Shown: positions 1 through 6,263 of the stretch, in pieces
Layout of the letters: every line of letters starts with the position of its first letter
Position numbering within the stretch: the first letter of the stretch is position 1
NCBI GenBank assembly: GCA_003224665.1
Contig: QHZM01000015.1
Span: 1-7,738, forward strand
Direction: 5' to 3'
Length of the DNA stretch: 7,738 nt
Source of the DNA: Acidobacteriota bacterium
GTDB taxonomy: Bacteria; Acidobacteriota; Terriglobia; UBA7540
The notes under the pieces: model-generated
Seen by the model: only the letters and a program-made list of their open reading frames with translations
Told to the model about the DNA's origin: nothing
Database searches by the model: none
Made by a program: the position numbers and the translations under genes

Positions 1-1
1 G

Positions 2-112
2 GGCGGGACCACGACCGGGGCCGGGCGCGGCGGGACCGGCACTTCGACTGGAACCGGCGGCCGAGGGACGACCGGCACGACCACCGGGGGAAACCGCGGC
101 GGGGGTGGCGGC
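2..112 (+). repeat. Low-complexity Gly/Thr-rich coding tract
   Basis: The first 110 bases encode an almost pure Gly/Thr/Ser/Arg stretch (GGTTTGAGRGGTGT and similar) with imperfect GGNACC-like repetition. It precedes the folded part of the VWFA-related protein. It is probably a flexible linker, and such GC-rich repetition is prone to slippage. Confidence 0.55.
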
Positions 113-1235
113 TCTAACTTCGGCAACGCCAACCGCTTCACCAACCAGCCGCCCATCCAGCGCGAAATCATTCCTCGATTTCCCGAGAGCGCCTCGACCA
201 ACCAAGGGGTCTTGTACGCGCTCGCGAGCGGCACGGGCGGGTTTGCAATCGTCAATACGAACGACTTTTTGGCGGGGCTTGACCGAATCGCGCGCGAACT
301 CAACGAGTACTACATCCTTGGCTACATCCCACCCCATCAGGCTCATGACGGCAGCTACCACAGAGTCCAAGTCAACGTTGACCAAAAAGGCCTGGTCGTC
401 CGCGCCCGGAGCGGCTACTACGACATGAAGTCGCCCGATATTCTTGCCGGTAAACCAGAAGAAAAAGCCCTGGAAGCGCGCGCGGCCAGCGCGGAGCCGG
501 GCAGCTTCGGGTTCCGTCTCAAGGCCCCCTATTTCTACACCTCTGCGAACCAGGCCCGGGTGAACCTGGCGATGGAAATTCCCGGTGACGCCTTGAACTT
601 CGAAAAAGAGAAAGGGAAATTCCACGCGGAGGTAAACGTCCTCGGGTTGGCGTATCGCGAGGACGGCGGACTCGCGGCGCGACATCGCTCCGGGCAAGTA
701 CAAGCTGAAGGTGGTGTTGAGCGCCGGTGGCGACAGCTTCGCCAAGTACGAATTGCCTCTCGAAATCGAGCCCTACAACGGGAAGCAGTTCGGCTTGAGC
801 GGCGTGGTTCTGAGTAACAATTTCTACCAGGTCTCCGAGGCCGGCACCAGCCTGGACCAGGCGCTGCTCGAGGAACGCAAGACCCTGGTGGCGCAGAATA
901 TCTCGTTCATGCCTTCCCCCAGCAACCAGTTCGACCACGAAGCAAAAGTGGCGCTCTTCGTCGAAGTGTACGAGCCCGCGCTTCTCGACGGCCTCCAGCC
1001 GCGGGTGGGAATCAATTACAACGTCGTGGACCGGAAGACAAACCAGGCCGTTTACAGCTCGAAGACAATCCTGGTCAACCAATTTGCGCAGTCCGGGAAC
1101 ATCGTCATCCCCGTTGCCGTTCCGCTCCCGGTTGACCAGCTCAAGTCCGGCGAATACCGGCTGGATGTGCGCGCGCTGGACGACATGGGGCATAAGTCTT
1201 CCACGCACAGCACTGATTTTGCTGTGAGGGAGTAG
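2..1235 (+). pseudogene. VWFA-related Acidobacterial domain protein, 3' part, frame broken near 680
   Basis: This is the C-terminal part of a large exported protein of the VWFA-related Acidobacterial family (TIGR03436-like); the start and the VWA core lie upstream of the window. The frame is open from base 2. It begins with a Gly/Thr-rich linker of about 37 residues, then the family's usual stretch (ALASGTGGFAIVNTNDF, a LNEYYILGYIPP segment, then VVRARSGYYD). A beta-rich C-terminal region follows. At about base 680 the text jumps from YREDGGLAAR to DIAPGKYKLKVVLSAGG in the +1 frame, which runs on to the TAG at 1233-1235. From memory, family members have roughly 25-30 residues between these two blocks, so this is an internal out-of-frame deletion and not a single-base slip. 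Without correction the first frame stops at 815-817. Biochemical function is not established for the family. MutY follows 15 bp downstream, so the two are probably co-transcribed. Confidence 0.75.
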
Positions 1236-1250
1236 GAAGCGACCGACGGA

Positions 1251-2342
1251 ATGGATGCTCCGAAGGGGACTGCCTTGCCCGCGCGCGACGGGGCGAAATC
1301 GGAGTCGGCACTCCGCCGCGCCTTGCTCGGGTGGTACCGGCGCAACGCGCGCCGGCTTCCCTGGCGAGCGACGAAGGACCCTTACGCCATCTGGGTATCG
1401 GAAGTCATGCTGCAACAGACCCAGGTGGCAACCGTGGTCCCTTACTATCGCCGCTTTCTCCGGGCTTTTCCCAATCTGACCTCCCTGGCGCGCGCCCCCC
1501 GCGAGCGAGTGCTCGAGCTGTGGGCGGGACTCGGTTATTACAGGCGCGCCCGTCACCTCCATCTTGCCGCGCAGACCCTCGCGCGAAAATTCGACGCGAC
1601 CTTCCCGCGCGACTACCGCCTGGCCCGTACACTTCCCGGAATCGGCGACTATACGGCGCGGGCTGTCCTCAGCCTCGCGTACGACCTGCCCTATTACGTG
1701 CTCGACGGGAACGTCGGGCGCGTCGTGGCCCGGCTGCGCGCCCTTCGCGGCAGCCTTAACCAGCCGGCCTTCCGCCGCGCCGTCGAAGGCGTGCTCGACC
1801 GCCTGCTCTCCCGGCGGCAGCCGGGCAACTTCAACCAGGCAGTGATGGAGCTGGGCCAGGCGGTCTGCCTGCCGCGCGCCCCGCGTTGCCCCGCTTGTCC
1901 GATACGAACGTGGTGCCGCGCGTACCGGCTCGGCAGGCCGGAGTCTTACCCTTCGCCTCGCTCCAGGCGCGCCAGGGAGTCCCTCCACCTTGCCACCGGC
2001 GTCGTCCACCGCGACCACAAGGTGATGCTCGTCCGGGGCCTTGACGACGGCCTCCTCGAGGGGCTGTGGAATTTCCCTTCCGCGTTTGGAAAATCACAGA
2101 GCGACGCCGTGGCCCGCTTGAAGGAAAAGTTGACCGGGCTCGCGCAAAGCCAGGTCCGAATCGGAGAGCCGTTCGCTGAACTCCGCCACGGGATCACTTA
2201 CCGCTCGATGCGCGTTCATCTGTACCCAGTTGAGTTCGACGGAAACAATTTCCCATCGTCGGCGCACTGGTTGCGGGTGGCGCGGCTGAAGAATTCGGCC
2301 ACTTCCCAGCTCGCCCGCAAAGTCGGCGCCTGCCTGGCCTAG
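1251..2342 (+). CDS. mutY: Adenine DNA glycosylase MutY (A/8-oxoG-specific)
   Basis: MutY is a cytoplasmic base-excision repair enzyme that removes adenine mispaired with 8-oxoguanine. The protein has 363 residues, normal for the family. The N-terminal block LPWR...DPYAIWVSEVMLQQTQVA contains the catalytic Glu (E51). The helix-hairpin-helix is LPGIGDYTA (128-136). LDGNVGRVVARL carries the catalytic Asp (D152). The [4Fe-4S] cluster ligands are C206, C213, C216 and C222 with the canonical Cx6Cx2Cx5C spacing. Residues about 244-330 form the NUDIX-like 8-oxoG recognition domain (LLEGLWNFP at 268-276). The FSH loop of well-studied MutY enzymes reads ITY here (HGITYRSM, 313-320). The ATG at 1251 is chosen because homology begins about 20 residues later; a weak AGGAAG lies at 1234-1239, overlapping the upstream stop codon. 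The 15-bp gap suggests co-transcription with the upstream gene. Confidence 0.96.
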   Translation: MDAPKGTALPARDGAKSESALRRALLGWYRRNARRLPWRATKDPYAIWVSEVMLQQTQVATVVPYYRRFLRAFPNLTSLARAPRERVLELWAGLGYYRRARHLHLAAQTLARKFDATFPRDYRLARTLPGIGDYTARAVLSLAYDLPYYVLDGNVGRVVARLRALRGSLNQPAFRRAVEGVLDRLLSRRQPGNFNQAVMELGQAVCLPRAPRCPACPIRTWCRAYRLGRPESYPSPRSRRARESLHLATGVVHRDHKVMLVRGLDDGLLEGLWNFPSAFGKSQSDAVARLKEKLTGLAQSQVRIGEPFAELRHGITYRSMRVHLYPVEFDGNNFPSSAHWLRVARLKNSATSQLARKVGACLA

Positions 2343-2432
2343 CGGCCGGAGCGGCGGAAAGTGCCCTGCGCGACGCCTTGACGGACCTGGCCCTCGCGGC
2401 CCTTCCCCGTCGCGCGCGCGGACCTCCTCCGC

Positions 2433-2438
2433 TAAAAT
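2433..2438 (+). promoter_or_regulatory. Putative -10 element (TAAAAT) close to the transglutaminase start
   Basis: TAAAAT stands out in very GC-rich DNA and ends 15 bp before the ATG at 2454. Transcription starting about 7 bp downstream would leave a leader of under 10 nt. No Shine-Dalgarno sequence is visible between it and the ATG. No good -35 lies 16-18 bp upstream; a TTGACG at 2378-2383 is too far away to pair with it. Confidence 0.35.
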
Positions 2439-2453
2439 AGAGCCGGTAGCGCC

Positions 2454-4673
2454 ATGGCCCAGCCCACGGGAACAAAAAACGACCAGGCTGAAATTTCGAA
2501 GAAGCATTCCCACATCAGCGTGCAGCGTTATTTCGAGATCTCCTTGCTGCTGATGCTCGCGACAGGCTTCGTGACCGTGGCCACGACGGGCAAGCTCGAC
2601 CTGATTTCCACGGTCGTGGTCACCGGCGCGCTGGTCCTCAAGCTCTCGAGCTACGCGCGCGAAAAGGACTATTCGCTCGCGCCGCGGGCCGTCACGCGGC
2701 TCTCCGTCTTCTATATCTTTTTCTATGCGCTCGACTTCCTCATCTTCTCGCCCGGGCCCGCGCCGCTCGACCACATGCTCCAGGCCACGGTGCACCTGGT
2801 CCTGTTCACGACGGTCATCAAAATTTTCTCGGCGCGCAAATATCGCGACTACGCCTATCTCGCCTCGCTCTCCTTCCTGATGATGCTCGCCAGCGCGGTG
2901 CTCACGGTGGCGACGACCTACCTGGCCTGCTTCGCGGCCTATGTCCTCTTTTCCATTTCCACGTTCATCAGTTACGAGATCAAGCGCGCCACCGAAACCT
3001 CCGCGCGCGCTCCCGAAGGGCCGTTCCAGACTCCGGGCCAGAACCGAGTCTCGATCGAAAAAGCGCTGTTCAAGACGGCGTTGGGACTGGCCCTCGGCAT
3101 TGCGGCGCTGGCTGCGGTGCTTTTCTTCGTCATCCCCCGATATCGCACCGGCTACCTGACTTCACTCGGGACGCAGTCGCAAAGCATCACGGGGTTTTCC
3201 GAGAGCGTGAACCTGGGCGACATCGGGAAGATCCTGCGCTCGAGCGCGGTCGTCATGCGGGTGACGGTGACGGGGAACCCGAGGGCTTTCCAGGGCGTGA
3301 AATGGCGTGGAGTCGGCTTGACGAGTTTCGACGGCCAGCACTGGTACCTCGACAACACGGAGCAGTTTCCCGTCACGCCGGTGTCCTATGAGCAGTTCCT
3401 GCTCGAGCCGCCGGAGGGCTGGCAGAACAGGCCGCGCCGGCTGGTGCGCTACCGCGTGCTCCTGTCGCCCCTTTCGACCGACGTGCTGTTTGTCGCCGCC
3501 GTGCCGCGCGAGTTGAGCGGGCACCTGCGTCTGCTCAACTTGGACCAGACCGATTCCCTGCACAATCCGCAGCGCACCGGCTCGCCGCTCGCTTACGACG
3601 CCGTCTCTGATGTCGCCCTTCCGCCCCCCGCCGCCCTGCGCCGTGCCAGGACCGATTATCCGACCGAAATCCGCGTCGTTTACTTGAGTCTCCCGAAATT
3701 CGACCCGCGCGTCCGCGACCTGGCTGCGCAGGTCAGCGCTTCCGCAACAAACAATTACGACCGCGCCGTGGCCATCCAGAACCACCTGCGGGACAACTTC
3801 GGCTACACGCTCGACCCTCCGGCAATCGACTCTCGGGACCCCATCGGAAGTTTTCTGTTTAAAGCCCGGAAGGGATATTGCGAGTACTTCGCCGCCGCCA
3901 TGGTCGTGATGCTTCGCACGCTCGAAGTCCCCGCGCGCCTCGTGAATGGATTTCAAACCGGAACCTATAACCGCGTGGGCAAGGACTTCGTGGTGCGGAC
4001 TCGCGACGCGCATTCCTGGGTGGAGGCCTATTTCCCGCAATACGGCTGGGTCCCATTCGACCCGACTCCGGCCGACCCGAACCCCGTTCTACCCGGCCTG
4101 CTCGACGACTACGTTGACGCGGTGGGACTCTTCTGGAACGAATGGGTGATTAACTACGATTTCGCTCACCAGGTCGAGCTCGCGCGCGAAGTTGACCAGG
4201 ACTCTCGACTGTTCCAGAAAGAAGCGCGACGGGGCTTGCGTAACTTCCAAGGGAAGGGCGCCCGGCTCGCCTTCCGCGTCGAGCGCTGGCTGATGTCCCA
4301 CAAGCTCCTGGTGCTTCTGATGATGCTTGCAATTCTCGGCTCGCTGACGGCTTCGGAAAAGGGCCTCAGCATTTCTGAGTTGCGATTCCTCTGGGCCTGG
4401 AGGTTTGGGAGAAGAGACCTCACGCTCCGCCCGCGCGAAGCGACGTTGACCTACCTGCGGTTTTTAAGGGTCTTGGAGAAGAAGGGTTTCCGCAAAGCTC
4501 CTTCGCAGACGCCACAGGAATTCGCGCTCTCCTTCGGGGGATCGCCTCTGGGGCTGGGAGTCTTCGAGTTCACCCGCCTCTACAACCGACTCCGGTTCGG
4601 CCACTCACCGGTCTCACTCGCGCGGCTGAAGGCCCTGCTCAGCGACATTGTGCGAGGAAGTGTATCGCGGTAG
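2454..4673 (+). CDS. TgpA-type membrane transglutaminase (DUF3488 - transglutaminase core - DUF4129-like)
   Basis: This is a 739-residue inner-membrane protein with a transglutaminase-like (papain-fold) domain, probably facing the periplasm. Six or seven hydrophobic segments fill residues about 26-228 (DUF3488 region), ending at the conserved-looking FFVIPRY. A soluble region follows (about 230-545). The core triad is clear: Cys476 in KGYCEYFAA, His520 in DAHSWVEAY and Asp536 in GWVPFDPTP. Another membrane segment lies at about 617-632 (KLLVLLMMLAILGSL). The C-terminal about 80 residues (TYLRFLRVLEKKGFRKAPSQTPQEF...) resemble DUF4129. Pseudomonas TgpA has the same architecture; the substrate is unknown in most species. 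Genes of this type usually sit beside a MoxR ATPase and a DUF58 protein, but neither is next to it here. The ATG at 2454 lacks a Shine-Dalgarno. The TAG stop (4671-4673) coincides with the first unit of the heptamer array that follows. Confidence 0.92.
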   Translation: MAQPTGTKNDQAEISKKHSHISVQRYFEISLLLMLATGFVTVATTGKLDLISTVVVTGALVLKLSSYAREKDYSLAPRAVTRLSVFYIFFYALDFLIFSPGPAPLDHMLQATVHLVLFTTVIKIFSARKYRDYAYLASLSFLMMLASAVLTVATTYLACFAAYVLFSISTFISYEIKRATETSARAPEGPFQTPGQNRVSIEKALFKTALGLALGIAALAAVLFFVIPRYRTGYLTSLGTQSQSITGFSESVNLGDIGKILRSSAVVMRVTVTGNPRAFQGVKWRGVGLTSFDGQHWYLDNTEQFPVTPVSYEQFLLEPPEGWQNRPRRLVRYRVLLSPLSTDVLFVAAVPRELSGHLRLLNLDQTDSLHNPQRTGSPLAYDAVSDVALPPPAALRRARTDYPTEIRVVYLSLPKFDPRVRDLAAQVSASATNNYDRAVAIQNHLRDNFGYTLDPPAIDSRDPIGSFLFKARKGYCEYFAAAMVVMLRTLEVPARLVNGFQTGTYNRVGKDFVVRTRDAHSWVEAYFPQYGWVPFDPTPADPNPVLPGLLDDYVDAVGLFWNEWVINYDFAHQVELAREVDQDSRLFQKEARRGLRNFQGKGARLAFRVERWLMSHKLLVLLMMLAILGSLTASEKGLSISELRFLWAWRFGRRDLTLRPREATLTYLRFLRVLEKKGFRKAPSQTPQEFALSFGGSPLGLGVFEFTRLYNRLRFGHSPVSLARLKALLSDIVRGSVSR

Positions 4674-4755
4674 GCGGAAGGCAGTAGGCAGTAGGCAGAA
4701 AGCAGTAGGCAAAAGGCAGCAGCCAGCAGGCAGTAGGCGGTACGCAGTACGCGGT
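4672..4755 (+). repeat. Left heptamer array, 12 units of degenerate AGGCAGT
   Basis: Twelve contiguous 7-bp units can be laid out without gaps from 4672: AGGCGGA, AGGCAGT, AGGCAGT, AGGCAGA, AAGCAGT, AGGCAAA, AGGCAGC, AGCCAGC, AGGCAGT, AGGCGGT, ACGCAGT, ACGCGGT. Degeneracy rises towards the inner (right) end. The array starts inside the stop codon of the transglutaminase gene. The same heptamer recurs in opposite orientation at 5515-5672. Heptanucleotide short tandem repeats (STRRs) are known from cyanobacteria; this array is of that general kind. Confidence 0.95.
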
Positions 4756-4771
4756 TAACGATTCACAGGAT

Positions 4772-5056
4772 ATGTTAGAGACCTGCAATAAAGCGTCAGG
4801 GCTTACGCAGGATACCGATAAACAACTCGTCAACACTTCGGGACGTGACGGCTCCCGTATAGATGGGCTGGTGGAACAGGCGGGGAAAGGCGCGTTTGAC
4901 GCGAAGATTTGTCTGGCCTTCGAGGGCAAGCTGATGTGCGGATACATCCCGGAAGACCCGGCTGCGTCTGTCGTCGATCAATTGGAGCGGTCGAGGAAAG
5001 GGTCGCGGGGGCCCTCAACAGACGTTAATGCGGCTACCAAGCACTTAACGGTCTGA
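4772..5056 (+). CDS. Hypothetical small ORF (94 aa), doubtful
   Basis: An ATG-initiated frame encodes 94 residues, soluble and mixed in character (for example GKGAFDAKICLAFEGKLMCGYIPEDP), with no membrane segment and no motif I recognise. No convincing Shine-Dalgarno precedes it, although CAGGA at 4766-4770 lies nearby. Its third-position GC is weaker than in the flanking genes. Its end overlaps a strong potential hairpin (5019-5055), so the stretch could instead be a structured RNA or the non-coding leader of the four-helix-bundle gene that starts 64 bp later. Overlapping frames on the - strand (for example 4981-4796) look no better. I assign no function. Confidence 0.3.
   Translation: MLETCNKASGLTQDTDKQLVNTSGRDGSRIDGLVEQAGKGAFDAKICLAFEGKLMCGYIPEDPAASVVDQLERSRKGSRGPSTDVNAATKHLTV
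5019..5055 (+). other. Potential RNA hairpin upstream of the four-helix-bundle gene
   Basis: CAGACGTTAATGC (5019-5031) can pair with GCACTTAACGGTCTG (5041-5055). The result is about 13 base pairs with two single-base bulges (C5044 and one G at 5050/5051) around a loop of about nine bases. No U-run follows, so an intrinsic terminator is unlikely. It lies 65 bp before the ATG of the downstream gene and may be regulatory or part of a structured RNA of the cassette. Confidence 0.45.
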
Positions 5057-5120
5057 AAGGGAACTGTAGTCCTAATGGCCGGTGAACACATGCGATTGAC
5101 GCAATGGAGTTTGTGAAGCA

Positions 5121-5492
5121 ATGCTTCGAGGCCACAGAGATCTCAAGGTCTATCAACTGGCTTACAAACTGGCGATGGAAGTCTTTAGCGAGACCAAGAC
5201 ATTCCCACCCGATGAACGCTTCTCCTTGAAGAGCCAAATCCGTCGTTCATCGCGGAGCGTGGCAGCAAATATCGCCGAGGGATATCGCAAGCGGCAATAC
5301 CCGAACATGTTTGTCAGCAAGCTGGCTGAGTCGGATGCGGAGGCTACTGAAACGCAGGTGTGGCTGGATTTTGCACGCGACTGCGGATATCTGTCCAGCG
5401 CGCGCCACAAGCAACTCATCACAGCCTTTGAGGAAGTTGGGAGAATGTTGAACAGTATGATGTCCGACCCGGAGAAATTTAAGCCCTCCTGA
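5121..5492 (+). CDS. Four helix bundle protein (S23 / 23S rRNA intervening-sequence / Avd-like fold)
   Basis: The protein has 123 residues, typical for the family. It carries the family hallmarks: RDLKVYQLAYKLA (6-18) at the start of helix 1, FPPDERFSLKSQIRRSSRSV (28-47), AANIAEGYRKRQ (48-59), a third helix from about 63 to 86 (the LAESDAEATETQVWLDFAR region), GYLSS, and a final helix ending in EEVGRMLNSMM. The family consists of small basic pentameric four-helix bundles. Members are encoded in 23S rRNA intervening sequences, and Avd of diversity-generating retroelements has the same fold; most free-standing members have no known function. No rRNA or reverse transcriptase lies nearby here. 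The ATG at 5121 matches the usual N terminus; GGAG at 5106-5109 is a possible but distant ribosome binding site. The gene lies inside the inverted heptamer arrays and has lower GC than its neighbours, suggesting acquisition. Confidence 0.93.
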   Translation: MLRGHRDLKVYQLAYKLAMEVFSETKTFPPDERFSLKSQIRRSSRSVAANIAEGYRKRQYPNMFVSKLAESDAEATETQVWLDFARDCGYLSSARHKQLITAFEEVGRMLNSMMSDPEKFKPS

Positions 5493-5514
5493 GCTGGCTT
5501 GCCGCCTTCGGGAC

Positions 5515-5672
5515 GCTGCCTTCTGCCTACTGCCTTCTGCCTCCTGCCTACTGCCTTCTGCCTCCTGCCTCCTGCCTCCTGCCTCCTGCCTTCTGCCTAC
5601 TGCCTTCTGCCTTCTGCCTTCTGCCTACTGCCTTCTGCCTCCTGCCTTCTGCCTCCTGCTTTCTGCCTACTG
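5515..5672 (-). repeat. Right heptamer array, 22 units, inverted relative to the left array
   Basis: From 5515 to 5668 there are 22 contiguous units of NCTGCCT (N = A, T, C or G; one unit is CCTGCTT), followed by a partial ACTG to 5672. Read on the - strand this is AGGCAGN, the same heptamer as at 4672-4755, so the two arrays form inverted repeats facing inward. The array is far more regular than the left one. Read on the - strand it begins within the TAG stop of the SDR gene (5669-5667). A 17-base string, CAGTAGGCAGAAAGCAG, is identical at 4689-4705 (+) and 5672-5656 (-). Confidence 0.97.
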
Positions 5673-6250
5673 AACAGACTTCCCGCCATCCACCACGAAT
5701 ACCTGGCCGGTGATGAATTCACCCTGAGTGGCGAGGAAGAGGACCGTTTCGGCGATGTCCTCAGGCCGGCCCGGGCGCCGGAGGAGCGTCGAACGGCGCT
5801 CCTTCTCGATCCGCTCGGGCCTATCGCCCGGGAAAAGGATCGTTCCCGGCGCTGCATGATCCGGGCCGCGGCCTGGGCACAAAAAAAAGTACCCTTCAGA
5901 TTGATCCCCAGGATGCGGTCCCAATCCTTTTCTGTGAGCTTCTCGAGCGTCCCTTCAAAGAAGACGGCGGCGTTGTTGACGAGGACGTCGAGCCGGTTGA
6001 ACCGCTTTCTGATGGCGCGGAACATCGCCTGGACTTGCGCGGGACGAGAGATATCCGCGCGCAGCGCGACCGCTTGCGCGCCCATCTGCTCGATCTCGCG
6101 CGCTGTGGCCAGCGCGCCTGCTTTCGACTGGTTGTAGTTGACGATCACACTCGCCCCGGAGCGACCGAGAGCCAAAGCAATGGCGCGGCCGATTCGCCGG
6201 CCGCCTCCCGTCACGAGCGCAACCTGGCCTTCGAGCGGGCGATGGTTCAT
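5667..6250 (-). pseudogene. Short-chain dehydrogenase/reductase with internal out-of-frame deletion
   Basis: This is a classical SDR (NAD(P)-dependent oxidoreductase). The N-terminal frame from ATG 6250 has the cofactor motif TGGGRRIGR (14-22), ADI with Asp66, NNAA (92-95) and the catalytic-tetrad Asn in GINLKG (Asn117). It runs through FFCAQAAARIM. Near base 5850 the family-consistent text moves to another frame, resuming at APGTILFPGD and running through GRPEDIAETVLFLA to the terminal VFVVDGGKSVQ, stop at 5669-5667. About 50 residues expected in between are absent, including the YxxxK active site, so the product cannot be a working reductase. Uncorrected, the first frame reads through into the heptamer array and stops at 5597. 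The gene may be a real pseudogene or an assembly error. A TTGACA promoter lies just upstream and no Shine-Dalgarno is visible. The Arg-Arg cofactor loop suggests NADPH preference (inference). Confidence 0.85.
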
Positions 6251-6263
6251 GGCTGGGGCCGCA

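Larger units (their letters stand above)
4672..5672. mobile_element. Putative cassette: inverted heptamer arrays flanking a four-helix-bundle gene
   Basis: A 1.0-kb unit occupies the whole space between two convergent genes. It comprises a left AGGCAGT array (84 bp), about 760 bp of internal DNA, and a right array of the same heptamer inverted (158 bp). The internal DNA is visibly less GC-rich than the neighbours: 30 of 60 bases at 5161-5220 against 44 of 60 at 3421-3480. No transposase, reverse transcriptase or integrase is encoded, and no target-site duplication is evident. Calling it mobile is inference from the symmetry, the composition and the fit to the flanking stop codons. It could instead be a repeat-rich intergenic region that acquired the gene. 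Confidence 0.4.

Noticed and set aside
519..2018. 499-codon - strand frame
   Set aside because: Antisense shadow of the VWFA-related gene and mutY, kept open by high GC3; no family resemblance.
2378..2383. TTGACG as the -35 of the transglutaminase promoter
   Set aside because: It lies about 50 bp from the TAAAAT, far outside workable spacing.
3162..4040. 292-codon - strand frame
   Set aside because: Antisense of the transglutaminase core, whose Cys-His-Asp motifs are clear on the + strand.
5019..5055. Hairpin as an intrinsic terminator
   Set aside because: It is followed by AAAGGGAACTG, not a T-run, and lies just before the four-helix-bundle gene.
4672..5672. Heptamer arrays as a CRISPR array
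   Set aside because: Units are contiguous 7-mers without spacers, and no cas gene is present.
4672..5672. Diversity-generating retroelement or rRNA intervening sequence
   Set aside because: No reverse transcriptase, no template/variable repeat pair with adenine-biased differences, and no 23S rRNA sequence on either side.
5881..5888. Run of eight A as the cause of the SDR frame change
   Set aside because: The upstream frame continues with family-consistent sequence (TFFCAQAAARIM) past this run; the frame changes only near 5850, together with loss of about 50 residues.
5499..6137. 212-codon + strand frame rich in CLLPTAF repeats
   Set aside because: It is a translation of the heptamer array followed by the antisense strand of the SDR gene.
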